This document shows, one piece after another, positions 10,831-22,670 of a DNA stretch of 64,000 nucleotides. The translations under genes were made by a program, and so were the position numbers. Source of the stretch: Pyrrhosoma nymphula. Lineage: Eukaryota > Arthropoda > Insecta > Odonata > Coenagrionidae. The stretch spans positions 11,765,941-11,829,940 of the forward strand of contig OY754339.1 of NCBI GenBank assembly GCA_963573305.1, written 5' to 3'. The notes beneath the pieces were generated by a model, which saw only the letters and a list, made by a program, of their open reading frames with translations, did no database searches and had not been told where the DNA came from. Every line of letters begins with the position of its first letter. The stretch's first letter is position 1.

Positions 10831-11435
10831 AGATCCCTGGAGTCTACTATTACTAATTGAGAAGAAGACGGAGTAACTTCATGCTAGCATTGCAACTAGC
10901 TTTCACATTTAGTTTCAGCGCAGGTTGTCAGATTTCTCCAGATCCGAGTCTGAGAATCATCTATCAATCACTAACTGAACACTTAACGTCTTAGACTAAT
11001 GACAAAACCGGCATAGACATGACACAAAAATTTGGAAATGATAAAAAAATACTTTTACAGCGGAGAATAATTTTACCCACCTGGAGATGCATTCTCACGT
11101 TGTGTGGAGAATTCACGCCTATGGGTACTCTGCCGTTGATTCCCCACCTCATATCTCTTTTCTCTCAAACTGGAAATACTTCCAGCCCACGGGAGCACAT
11201 AATTTTTTGTTTCATCCGTTTCAATATTTCTAACCTTTTGTTAAACACACTATAAGACTGACTCGCATCAATCTTGGTCATCACATGTCTCCTCGTTTCA
11301 GCAAGCGGTGATTTGGAGGCGCGACCGACAGCCGAGGTCATTTGCGCCTTCAGGAAGCGACGGTCGGTTTTGGGGTTGATTTTTCCAGCTCTAACTCGTT
11401 TTTTATGACGCATTTCGGAATAATGAGTCTATACA
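10831..11435. other. Unassigned sequence
   Basis: No identified coding or repeat structure. The frames at 11019-11255 (+) and 11165-11413 (-) overlap and have no motif. Confidence 0.4.
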
Positions 11436-11925
11436 CCTTGAGTATGCAGCGAGCATATGGGATCCGAGCATATGGGAAAGACTTAATTCGGGAACTTAAT
11501 AAAATACAAAGGAAAGCTGCGCGATTCGTCAAAAACTGCTACGGGCGTACAGACAGCGTTACACAGATGTTAAACGAATTAGGCTGGGAGCCGCTAGAGA
11601 CTCGGAGGCTGCGCGCTAGGCTTAGACTGCTTGAACAATTGAGAATAGATATCTTTAAGAGCGACACGGAGAACATCATATTAGAATCCCATTATATTTC
11701 CAGGTTCGACAGAAACGATAAATTAAGAGAGATATTTTGCCGAACGGATAGGTATGGGAATTCGTTTTTCCCCCGAACAATAAGGGACTTTAATAAATGC
11801 TAGGCGTAATTTCATTAGAGCGTTTCCTTTTTATAAGTGAATGGCTGGTGTCCTAACACCCCCCGCCACACGCCTATTGAGGCGGCTTGCGGGGTAGTGT
11901 GTAGATGTAGATTTAGATATATTTA
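11436..11925 (+). mobile_element. 5'-truncated CR1-type LINE, 3' end
   Basis: The frame from 11342 becomes LINE-derived near 11436 with QRAYGIRAYG, ELNKIQRKAARFVKN, TDSVTQMLNELGWEP and the C-terminal FCRTDRYGNSFFPRTIRD, stopping at 11803. It shares these with the long copy at 25767-28860. A small internal duplication of GCATATGGGA at the truncation point garbles the first residues. The 3' UTR carries the family's CCCCCCGCC...GCGGCTTGCGGGG hairpin and ends in TGTAGATGTAGAT. The frame is open to the native stop, but only the last ~115 residues of a roughly 900-residue protein remain. Confidence 0.9.
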
Positions 11926-11929
11926 ATAA

Positions 11930-13188
11930 TGATAAAAGTCACGAAATCCTTCGTTTTTGCATTTGGTAGTATTATTATATAATATTTACGTGGCTCAAGT
12001 AGTGCCAGCGAACCCAATACTACGGATGAGAGTTCGGTATCTTGATAACAAAGTATTTTTGCTTTGACATTAATTTTGGCCTGTGGCATTTTTAAAATTT
12101 GTCAACTTTTTGTCATTTTAGAGGAGCTTCTGAACATGATATAAAGTTACATGCGTGCGATACCTCAACCACTAAGGCTTTATGCACAGTAAGCGCACTA
12201 AGCGATAACAATAAATATGCCGGTCTTACAAACTAATTTTGTAAAAAAAATGGGTTAGATCAAGTGGTCTAGTTTTTGAAAAGTGCTCAACTTCTCAAGC
12301 ACTTGGACACTCATAACTTGGATTTCGGTAAAGTTGTGTGTGCAGTGGCCCAATTATCTCAAACGAAGACGTGAATTTTTTTTAGGTTCACCGGTAGGTA
12401 GGCGTTTGTGTGGCACCAAACCACGACCACGGGCAGGGTGACAGTAAAATTTTGGTGAACTCTAGATCTAATATCTTTCTAGTATTTTTTTTAAATAAAT
12501 GAGACCTAGATAAAGAAAAATATATGCAAAATATGCTACTCATGAGCGCCCCAATTACGGACGAAATTCTAATGACGACGGAGCAAGAATTATAAGTAGA
12601 TACAGTAAATAAATTGGCAAAAGCAGCGAGCAACTGATAAATTGGGTTGGAGTTTCTGACGAAAGGATAGTGGGATTATTTCATCATATCTGAAAATTTA
12701 GTACAATAAATTGCGCGATAAGTCGTAATAAATTGAGGAAACTTTCACCAACTTCGGAGAAAACATTTCGGGTATAAAATCAATGAGGTTGATTGGTGCG
12801 ATTAGACGATCACTTCTAGAGGAGACTGAATGCTTTTGCTAACGAATAATGAAACCATTTAAATGTATTAAATCTTTTGAAATATTATTTCCACACTGAG
12901 AGATGAATAGTGCCGTGGAAGAAAATCAGTTATTTAGATTGGATTATTTGAATATAAATAAAAAAAAAATGATAGCAGAGCGTGAGAAAATATCGTACTA
13001 GTCACGAAATTCACATTATTCCGGACATGATATATAGATAAAGAAAATACTAGTAACAAATTCAACGGACACGGTACAGAAGAAAGCAATTTTAGCTGAG
13101 ATTTGAGATTGAGGCAAGGGCTCTAATGAAAAATCTCTCCATGGCCAGATATCACAAACTCCTCACATTGATAAATACTTCCAGCCCA
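11930..13188. other. Unassigned AT-rich sequence
   Basis: Nothing recognised. The minus frame at 12388-12633 has a hydrophobic stretch but no family signature. Confidence 0.4.
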
Positions 13189-13833
13189 CTTCTTCATTGG
13201 AGCGCATCATAATCTTCCTCTACATCTACATACTACCCCCAAGCCGCCTCAATAGGCGTGTGGTGGGGGGTGTTAGGACACCAGCCGTTTACATATAATA
13301 AGGAAACGCTCTAATGAAATTACACCTAGCATTTATTATAGTCCCTTATTGTTCGGGGGAAAAACGAATTCCCATACCTATCCGTTCGGCAAAATATCTC
13401 TCTTAATTTATCGTTTCTGTCGGACCTGGAAATATAGTGGGGTTCTAATATGATGTTCTCCGTGTCGCTGTTATATATATCTATTCTTAATTGCTTAAGT
13501 AATCTTAGCCTAGCGTGCAGCCTCCGAGTCTCTAGCGGCTCCCAGCCTAATTCATTTAAAAACTGCGTAACGCTGTCTGTACGCCCGTAGCAATTTTTGA
13601 CGAATCGCGCAGATTTCCTTTGTATTTTATTAAGTTCCCGGATTAAGTCTTTCTGCATCGGATCCCATATGCTCGCTGCATATTCAAGGTGTGGCCGGAC
13701 GAGTGCGAAATAGCACCTCTCTTTTACTTTTTCATCCGAAAATCTTCCCATAATACGCTTGACGAATCCTAGCTTCTTCAGAGCTCTGCCACAAAAATAA
13801 TAAATCTTCTTCATTGGAGCGCATTATTACTTC
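13189..13833 (-). mobile_element. 5'-truncated CR1-type LINE with long target duplication
   Basis: The minus-strand frame 13326-13814 encodes CGRALKKLGFVKRIMGRFSDEKVK, VRPHLEYAASIWDP, ELNKIQRKSARFVKN and FFPRTIRDYNKC, the same C-terminal 160 residues as the copy at 25767-28860, without internal stops. The 3' UTR hairpin and CTACATCTACA tail (minus orientation) lie at 13214-13325. The insertion is flanked by a direct repeat beginning CTTCTTCATTGGAGCGCAT, exact over 19 bp (13189-13207 and 13806-13824) and extending imperfectly to about 28-30 bp. The first residues of the annotated frame lie in the duplication, so the start codon is fortuitous. Confidence 0.93.
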
Positions 13834-16543
13834 CTGAAACAGAGAGTTAAGCTCGCATAAAGAGTTTTGCATGAGTAAATGGAAAAATAACATCTAGTTT
13901 GAAGAACTTTAGCAATTTTTAAAATATCGCGATGCACTTCACCCATGGATAGATATTGAAAGTAACTAAAAAGAGAAAATTAAGAAAAAATCCGTGTTTT
14001 TAGTGCCTATAAGTGCCATCTTCAAAGCGGAGGATTACTTGGCATAATGTTGGCATGAAGATTCTCGCAGCTTCTTTTATCAATTAAAAATGAGCCTCTT
14101 TTGGGCATTGCGGCACATTATTCACTTCCAAGAAACTCAACTTTTCGCTCCTTCGAGAGTTCTGTGTCGCAGTACGAGGAGCGAAACTTTGGGTTTCTTG
14201 GACATGAAAAATACGCATCAAAACCCGAAAGGATCATTTTGTATAATCTCTACTGTTTCTATTATAATTCCCGACATGTGTCCACCCTAGAATGTAGAGA
14301 AACGACACAACAGCTAATAGTTAAATTAAATAATAGTTCAAATAGGTGAACTATTGTTTGATAAACTATTGTCTAAAGTGAACCAAAATGCCCACCACTA
14401 ATAAAAATACGATGTTAGGTTGGTGAGGGAAAGATAAAATGGGAACTGGGGTTAGGTTAGCGAGGAACCCAGCGCGCCTCGGCATTAGCCTAAGCTTAAC
14501 GAGATACCTAAAGGGGTCAACACACTTTAAGGAGGTCGGGTAGTTTTGCTCAACTAAAAAGAATTCAATGAAACTAGCTGGAAACATTATTTTTGTTTTC
14601 TAAAAGCTACCTGATTTTTTTTTCAGAATTATTTGCCGCAGATTTCTTAAGATATTTGAACGAGAAGTGGGCATGAAAATACACGGGTTGTTATGGGAAC
14701 GCAAGGCTTCATTCATCAGAAAGAACATTTTCTAATTATTCAATGAAAATAATTTAAATCATCTATAAAAAAGTGTATAACGGATTTTTCACTCCGAGCA
14801 CCTGAAGAAATCCCTCGCGGGCGAGGTGAACTTGCCACCCCCAGTAAATTACTTCAACGTGGATGCATAACTTGCAGGATGCAGAAGAGAAGTCATAAGA
14901 ACCCGTGTAATTTAACGCCCGATTCTCGATCAAATATCTCATGAAACCTGCGGAAAAAAATGCTGAAAATTTGCAGATAGCTTTAGAACAGTAATGCTTT
15001 CAGTAAGTTTCATTGAATTCTCTAAAGTTGAGTGAAACCGCCGAGACTCCATAACGGACTCCATCGGACGAACTGACCTCGTGGACTCGAAGTTGACCTC
15101 CATGACTAGGTACTCAGCCACGGATGGGGAGTGAATAATTTCCAGCACCGCTGAGATTTGAGTCCGAGCCCTTTCCGATGAGAAGCAATCACTCCGGCTA
15201 CCACACTCTCTCTAGGGTACTAGAAAGGAGTGTCCGATGATGTTTTTCCAATCGATGCTCGGGGGGGTGCCTATTCACTTTGAGCAAGAGGTTGATTTTC
15301 GGTGCCATCCGTTGGATACCTAAGAATCACATAAGATTCCAATTTTTATACGATTGTAAAGTTCATAAAATATTTTTCCTGTAAAAACATGGAAAAATCT
15401 TGGGTCATGAGTGCCTTATTAAGGTTGCCATTTTATTTTTTCTGGGAAAAACGAAACCTTAAGACATTTTCTTGCTGTCTGAAGGGCCCTAAATATCGTG
15501 CTTCTTCAAATGACACAGTTTAAGCTTAATGAGGGAATGGAAAATAAGAAATTAATATACTTTATGGCTAATAAACCCATTGGATTTTTTAGGAAATAAT
15601 CAAATAATTTTTTTATCATTTTAAATTCATGGCTTATCTTCTGGTGAGCTCTTCTTAGTGTGTCAATGTCAAGGAATTTAAAACGCACAAGTTTTAAGCT
15701 TATCAACAAAAATGGAAATGCTGAATATGTTTTCCAGTTTTCTGGAAGATAGTTCCATTGGCTATTTTCACGGAGGAACTCCATCAATACTTGAGGAGTC
15801 ACCTCATTCCACCCGAAGAATCTCTGAATCACGACCATCACTTCGTCAAATGGAATTCACGGCCCTCCAGCCAAACTTTCAATGAGGCTTACTTATAAGA
15901 ACATTACTAAATATTAATTCATTATTATTAATAATATAACTATTAGGTATAAGTAAAAATAACGTGCTTCCGTGTATATAAAACTAATTTCAGTCCCGTA
16001 AGTTAGCGCGCCCACGAAGGTCGCGCCAAACTTGGAAGTGAACATGAGAAGTGATATAACGAAGATTAAGTGTTGCAAATACAAATGTGGTTTGCCTTGA
16101 CAGATGTATCTTAATGTTTAGTCATATGATTACCTGGATCCTGGTTATACAAAAACATGCCACTGATAATTCTAAGCAAGGCACTAAAGAGAGTATATAG
16201 GAATCTGTTGCACAGCTTTTGAACATGTTAATTTATAAACTTTTGAAAGTGACTGTAGTGAGTTTATATTTCGTTTCCTCTGGAGATATTTAGTTAATTT
16301 CGTTGAAAAGGTATTGATAACTCTATTATAATTTTATGCAAAACCAAATTAAACATGATAACGACAACTTCACTTGTATATCAGAAAAAAATAGGCATCG
16401 AACTTTGGAACAAGGGCTCGACGAGAAAGGTTCAAAATACTTTTCTCTGCGGAGTTGTTCTTTCTTGTCCCCTCCAAGTTTCCATTTCACGTACGCGTCC
16501 ATGTCACCGTCACTTCTCCACCAGAGCTTCCGGAAGGCGTTCT
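13834..16543. other. Unassigned sequence with a small hairpin
   Basis: No gene is defensible. AATAGTTCA at 14332-14340 and TGAACTATT at 14347-14355 make a perfect 9-bp stem with a 6-base loop. The 111-residue minus frame at 15506-15841 has no motif I can identify. Confidence 0.4.
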
Positions 16544-17446
16544 GGGGAGTTATTTTGTAATCTCACTTTAGTGAGAATATGTCATAAAATGTCACTTTTT
16601 CGTAGTTCAAGTCCGCCACCCAGGCGGCGTGACCATCTTCGGATTTCAAGCGGTGAACTGCCGGTCATGTGCTGGTCTTTTGACGATTCATTCGCTCTGA
16701 TCCGTATCTTTCGACTCTTGATCCGTTTCATTATCTCCGCCTGCCATTAGTTCCATCTCACCTGTCATAAAGAACGTGACATGGAGCCACCATCGTTTCC
16801 ACTTGAAGCTTGAGTTGGAAAATAAACAAGGGCGCGAAAGATACAAACGATTTTAAATCGTATTGCTGTAATTTGCACAACGCGAAGAACTTCAGCATTT
16901 TTAACTCTAATATATTGGGCACTTGAAGGTATGCTTTGTTTGAAATGCTTATGTTATTATTAGCTTGAATTATCTGCGTATATATTTCGTATCAATATTT
17001 CCCAAACAATGTTGCTGATACCTTTGTTTTCGTGTGCATATCCGCCAGTGTATGGAGAATGGAATTCAGTTATTTATGCCATCATTTCATAATGTTAACA
17101 AATATTGCCTTAAAATTTACGTTCTTGGTAGATATTTCCCGTGCTTGTGAATCGAACACTAATTAGATGCATTTATTTTTTTTTAAATATGGAGTGATCA
17201 CTTACATGTTGCTCGTAGTTTTGACTGTATTTAGATTTTCGTGGTATGTGCAGAGTAAGATATCTTCCGTAAGATGTTGAGCAATATGGGTATTCGCTAG
17301 TCTCGGCATCTTTTATTTGATATAAGGTAATTGAAGCTTCGACAATTCACGAACCGTTCGTGAGCCGATCATTAAGAGAGGGAAACGGATCTCCCGCCTT
17401 TCCACTAAAGAGTCACTAAAAAGGTGAGATCACAAAATAACCCCCC
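16544..17446 (+). mobile_element. Terminal-inverted-repeat element, copy 1
   Basis: It begins GGGGAGTTATTTTGTAATC at 16544 and ends in the complement, GATCACAAAATAACCCCCC at 17446. A second copy of the same family lies inverted at 58445-59437: both share the subterminal CCGCCACCCAGGCGGCGTGACC palindromic region on one side and TCTCCCGCCTT next to TGAGCCGATCATTAAGAGAG on the other. There is no transposase frame, so it is non-autonomous. A flanking CT...AG may be part of the termini; a target-site duplication could not be fixed, so the superfamily is undetermined. Confidence 0.85.
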
Positions 17447-18789
17447 AGCTCGGGATAGGGTTGACAATGGTGAGCAAACGAAAGCACACTCACTCTTCAA
17501 GATTGCGCCCACTCCCAATTAGCAAGCCCCTTGCAGAGTGGTTGGTTAATAAGACCCGAAAATGCACTCGGAAATGTTTTGTGCACCCACTTCTTGAACG
17601 GTCGGCCGCGACCCGCGTCGTGCCAGCAGAGGGCTACGGGGCCGCGTCGGCACCTGTTGCCCCCGACAGGGAGGGGAGGATTGGGAGGTAGGAAGAAGGG
17701 TGGTTGTCATAGTGAGGGGGATCGATGGAAGGGGGGGGGAGGGAGGGAGGTGGTGTGGCTGGCTCATTAGCGGAGGATTGCGAGAGTAGTGACTGTGATT
17801 CCCGCGCCAAATACTAATGCACGGGTCCGTACATACTTGTGGAGTGCGGCGCATCGGAGGCACGCGAGCTGAACATTCTCATAATGGGTCGGCTGCGGCC
17901 GGCGGAGTAATGCGGAGAGGACGGAATGAAATAAAGTAAAGTGCAACGAACAAACGGTTCGCTAATTGCTTCGACATTTGCTGTCACTCGTCCGAACAAC
18001 CAAGGAAGCTCCAGAATCACAGTGTTTCTTGAAAATAATCATGTCGAGGAGTTTAGAGGGACCTTTTTACTGATTTCGTCGCCGCGAAGGAAGTTGAAAT
18101 TCTCGTACCTCCGTAACAATGAAAGGAGCAGCGTGTTGCGATACAAGAACAAAGTAAATTCAAAATAAACTCATTTACTTCTGGGTCCACTTCGTTTTTG
18201 CATTTTGATAATATGGATACTTTCAAAATAGTACCCAATGAAATACGAATTCATGTTTACTTAACCTAAAAATTCATTTCATGCAATTTCGTGCGTTTAT
18301 CTCGGTAAATAAAGGAATATTTGAAATAAATTAAGGGCATGTATATTCCAGCAAGTCAAATAAAAAGCTGGAAATTCATCTTTATCTCTAGTTCTTACAA
18401 TGGCCACAGTGATAATTAATATATTTTACCTTCTTAAAGTATACTGAATCGTCCCTAAGGAAGAGCCCGTACAATGTGGCTGTAACCGCACACTCACTTA
18501 CTTCAGAGTTAAATATTCTTATATCAATATAATGGATAAGCCAAGTGAAAAACTTCATCCATCTGAATGCAGCGGTTAATATATCCAGGGTGAAATCTTG
18601 AATAAAAAGTAATTAGATTCTATGTACGAAAATGATCCAGTGAAAAGTTAATATCACTAGTCGATTGAATTCCAGTCATGTCAGAAAGAAAATCCAAGAT
18701 CTGCCAATTTTACTTGCTGAAGGTTATTCAATATTACAGGCAAGCGTAAAATATAATATAAAAGCAGAGACTTAATGGTAAGCATAGAC
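17447..18789. other. Unassigned, locally GC-rich sequence
   Basis: A GC-rich patch spans roughly 17580-17900 with a nine-G run at 17731-17739; open frames there lie on both strands and reflect composition. The remainder is AT-rich without motifs. Confidence 0.4.
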
Positions 18790-19319
18790 TCATTGATCAA
18801 CCTGTGAAGACACTCAAGGCTTTTAACCGAGCATTTCCTCCAAAGGGATACTTGGGGCCTTTCGTATTAAAAACCCACTTGCCTTCTCAGTTCCATACTC
18901 TGAAACAATTAATGAAAATTTTCTCAATCCACAATTCCACGACACTTACGTCTAATAACGTGAAATTGAATTACGGAAAGTGGGACAGGTTTAATGCAAC
19001 GCATACTTTAGGTGTATTTAAAGAAACATACAGATTTCAAATTCTGATCGACAAAGGAAACTCAACGGTCACCATGGCCAAATACGACTACATTTTTAAG
19101 TGCAGAAGACTTAATTTCTTCAAACCACTTCGAGTAATTAGCCCAATATCTCACTAAGCAGTTACAAAAACAAGTGAAAAAAGATTAAAAAGCTTGCTCG
19201 AACCTACTTACGGATATGGAAAAATATTTTCTTTCCCCAATTAACCCCCTCTCTCCTAGATTGTTCGGTTTACCAAACTTACATAAAAACGGTGTACCTA
19301 TTAGATGCATAGTTTCCAG

Positions 19320-20796
19320 TAGGCTTGTTTTTGATTTTGGTCATCGATTTTTGATGAAAAAATTTCATCGAAATGTTTCGATGACGATGGCTGTCATCGA
19401 TCATCGTATAGAGTGTACACGATGATCGATGACTATCGATGAATATCGATGATCGATGAATGTCGATGATCGATGAATGCCGATGATCGATGAATTACGA
19501 TGATCGATGACTCTCGATGAACTGTGCAGTAGTGATGAGCGATATATCGCTGTGATTAAATACAGGTTATATCTTATATTAAATACAGGTTAAATCTTCT
19601 GCGCAAACTCGGAGCAGACAATATTTTGCCGGACGTTCAACATATACTGCTAGAGCCAACGTACTACGGTAGAAGTGATAACAGGAATAAAATAAAGGAA
19701 ATTGACTGCCGAACCGATAGATTCAAAATTTAATTTATCCCACGTAAAATGAGGGATCATAATAGTTGCGATAGATCAATCACATGAAACTCCCACCCTC
19801 AATAGGTAGAGTAGAATTTTCACTTGTGCTTAATAACACCACATCATTACTAACTCTTCACACCGGTCGATTAGTCCGGCATTATTTTATTTTGTTCTTT
19901 GCATGAAGTAGCATCTCGTAGTATTCATACATTAACAGTATCAGTAATATTAACCACTAGATGTGTCTATAGCATTTCTCTGCATGTTTGTATGTTCTTT
20001 TACGTATCACTCTCCCAGTTTCCGGTTGCACTGCGCACTGTTCTCCTGACTGCTTTTGGCCTGCGCCTAGCGCCCGGGGGAGCGTGCGAGGTTCTGATTT
20101 GTTCTGGGACGAGTGCAGCATGCCTGGTGTGGAATCACCCCGTGCCACACACCCTAGTGGTGGCTTGCACGGTACATCGTAGATGTAGATGTGATTGAAT
20201 CGCCGATACTGAAAAGTAGCAATCACAGCCTGTGACTAAATAATCGAAATCACTGTGACTGTGAATTCGGTGAATTTAGCCGATTTAGCTCAGGCTGCTA
20301 CCGCTGCTACCTACTGCACCAGTACAACCAACGAATACAATGCTACCACTGCTACTGCGTATAAACTGTGATTGAACGTGATCGCTACTTCTTTATCGTC
20401 TACCTTAAACTTGAGGAAAAACATGAATTCCCAACATCCCACTGTGGCCCTGCCATCGTCCTCAAGGCGCAATAGCTGGGGTTCTTATACTTTATACATA
20501 AATTTTAGAACTAAGGCGTTCAAATGAATAGAAAAAAAGAAGGAAAATTAGTGATATAAGGATATCGAACATCCTCATCGATGGTTCTCATCGACTCAAC
20601 GACATCAATGATTCGCATTAACTCATCGACTCATCGGGATCGATGATTCGCATCGACTCATCGGCATCGATGATTATCATCGACTCATTGACATCGATGG
20701 TTGATGACATTCATCGTCCTCGATTACAGTCATCGCACTGCGATGACTAAAATCATCGTCCGTGACTTCGATTAATCGACTCATCGCACAAGCCTA
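19320..20796. mobile_element. hAT-type element nested in the Penelope element
   Basis: The termini are TAGGCTTGT at 19320 and its complement ACAAGCCTA ending at 20796, flanked by the perfect 8-bp duplication GTTTCCAG (19312-19319 and 20797-20804). Removing the element and one duplication restores a continuous Penelope reading. Subterminal zones on both sides (19340-19520 and 20570-20790) are dense arrays of ATCGATGA-type motifs in opposite orientation. No transposase frame was recognised, and about 640 bp of the interior is a LINE fragment, so it is probably a non-autonomous copy. Confidence 0.9.
19557..20198 (+). mobile_element. CR1-type LINE 3' fragment nested in the hAT element
   Basis: Translation near 19600-19760 gives ILLEPTYYGRSDNRNKIKEI, then a CRTDRF block and PRKMRDHNSC, parallel to ILEPHYISRSDRNDKLREI...CRTDRYGNSFFPRTIRDYNKC of the other copies, so this is a diverged relative. 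The 3' UTR again has a CCACAC...GTGGCTTGC hairpin, and the end is TGTAGATGTAGATGTG. The flanks TGTGATTAAA (left) and TGTGATTGAA (right) look like a 10-bp target duplication with one mismatch. Confidence 0.8.
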
Positions 20797-21841
20797 GTTT
20801 CCAGTGTCAGTGCTCCGGCACACAAGCTGGCGTTCAAAGTGAACGCTGTATTCCGTCAATTGATAAATTATTCCCCGAAACATGCTATCAAAGACTCTTT
20901 TACAATGGCTAGAAAACAAAACATGATCCTTCCATCAAATGCTAAGTTAGTGTCTTCACATGCCTAAAGCCTATTCACTTCCGTTTCTGCCCATGAAGCA
21001 CTCTCGCTAGCCAAGAAAGTACTGTGTAAGATGAACCTCCACCCGCTTATCATTGAGGAGCTATATCAGTCAATATGAATATATATGTTGAGTAAAATTA
21101 TTGCATATTCAACAGACAATATAACAAACCGAAGGAAGGTTTGGCCATGGCATCACCACTCTCACCCTTCTAGCAGAGATTTTCATGTACTTACCAGAGG
21201 AAAGAATATTCATCTCTAACTATCAAAACACCAAGAACATATTCTACTGGTTTAGGTACGTCGATGATGTTTTGTGTTGTTGTTTCGGCACCAACCGACA
21301 GCCAGATCGTTTCCTTCAAATATTAAAACCACCACATGAGTCGCTTAATTTTACCACGAAACCCGACGTGGACAGGAAATTAAGCTTCCTGGATCTTACA
21401 ATTGAAATTCAAGTAAAAAGGCATGTATTCTCCATACAAGAAAATCGACTTACACAGATCAAGTCATCCCCGCTGACTCTTGACATCTGATTTCACAGCA
21501 GTTAGCTGGTTTCCAGTCCTTTATTCATAGATTAATCAACATCCCTATGTCCAATCACCACTTTAATCCAGAGCTCCGGACCATCAAGTTAATAGCAAAT
21601 GAACAATGGTTATAGTGAAAAACTAATCGACCCCTTACTAACCAGAAAAAGGCGCAAGCTATCGGTGAGCCTCAGTACCTCCCTCATGGAGTATTGAGAG
21701 TAAGTAGCAACCTTTTCCAAACCATTAACAACACACAAATCGATGAGGGTATGGCTTCTTACGGTATAATGAGAAGGATGATATGGCACTAGTTGGAGAT
21801 AATTGCAGCACATAAAGTTATTAACATATGACCTGTCGTAA

Positions 21842-22670
21842 TTGGATCAGAACATATCAACATTTTCTTTTAACGTTTATACCGACGATGTGGTAGGAGT
21901 GGATGAGTTAGATGTAGGAATGAAAGTAAGAGGAAAGATCATAAAATCGGTTAGATTTGCTGACGGTTGGCTAGTCAACAATCGAAGGGATTGCAATATT
22001 AGGCAATCAATGCGTGCAAAAGTGAATGAAGATTAATCATAAGAAAACTAGTCATGAAGTTTTATAGGACAAAGAAAGTGTGGCTGACCATAAAAGTATT
22101 ATGTTAGAGGAAAGTGGGCATAGTAGTAAAGGTATTAGAGGGATAATTACGTTAGCAAAGGAGGCGTTCACTATAGGAGAGAATTAATGACGAGGGCTAA
22201 GTGTAAGGAGGATAATAAAAGACTGGAGAAGAGTTGAAAATAGAGTATAGCGTTATATGGTGAAGAAACGTGGACTTCGAGAAGGGAGAACGAGATTATG
22301 CTGCAAGCGTTTGAGATGCTGGTGCGGAGGAGAATGGAGAAAGTGCTGTGGAAAGGAAGGAAGACGAAGGAGGAAGTACTCGGCATGGTGGGTGAGGAGA
22401 GGAAACTTCTGGAGGAGATTAAGGGGAGGCAGAGTAGGTGGTTGGGAGTTAGAACAGGTAATGAGGGGCGAAGGGTTGCTTTTAAGCCCGTGATAGAGAG
22501 AAGGATGTTGGGCAAGCAGGGAAAAGGGACGAAAGAGAATAGGCATAACGAACGAAATGAAAATAGGTTGAGCGAGTGTTGAGCTGATGAATCAAACCGT
22601 GTAAGAAGACAAGGGCATGCGGCGGCAAAAGATTAACCTGCCTTAAAACCGGCAGATCACCTCCAGCTAT
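21842..22670 (+). pseudogene. RTE-type LINE fragment, second copy
   Basis: The first frame has DELDVGMKVRGKIIKSVRFADG, that is, the FADD catalytic block with the second aspartate changed to glycine. After a gap with stops, the frame 22298-22582 gives LQAFEMLVRRRMEKVLW, KTKEEVLGMVGEERKLLEEI and RMLGKQGKGTKENR, the standard C-terminal order (AFEMWxWRRM...KTNEEVL...GKRxRGR). The element is interrupted by stops between about 22036 and 22250. It is a different sequence from the RTE copies at 10115 and 35890. Confidence 0.8.

Larger units (their letters stand above)
18790..21665 (+). pseudogene. Penelope-like element reverse transcriptase, interrupted
   Basis: Left part: a frame at 18804-19157 contains IDKGNSTVTMAKYDY, and 19216-19320 contains PRLFGLPNLHKNGVPIRCIVSS, both hallmark Penelope RT segments. 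The reading is broken by a hAT element at 19320-20796 and resumes at once with VSAPAHKLAFKVN. It goes on through a SLFTSVSAHEAL-like block, GLAMASPLSP and, in the frame at 21185-21490, WFRYVDDVLCC (catalytic YVDD at 21257-21268) and KLSFLDLTIEIQ. A later shifted frame gives FIHRLINIPMSNHHFNPELRTIKLIAN. The GIY-YIG domain was not found downstream. Several frameshifts and stops make it non-functional. Confidence 0.88.

Noticed and set aside
14423..14462. Telomere-like GGTTAG repeat
   Set aside because: Only isolated GGTTAGGTTAG copies, no array.
17461..17863. Overlapping ORFs on both strands
   Set aside because: They arise from a GC-rich patch with few stop codons; low-complexity Arg/Pro content and no motif.
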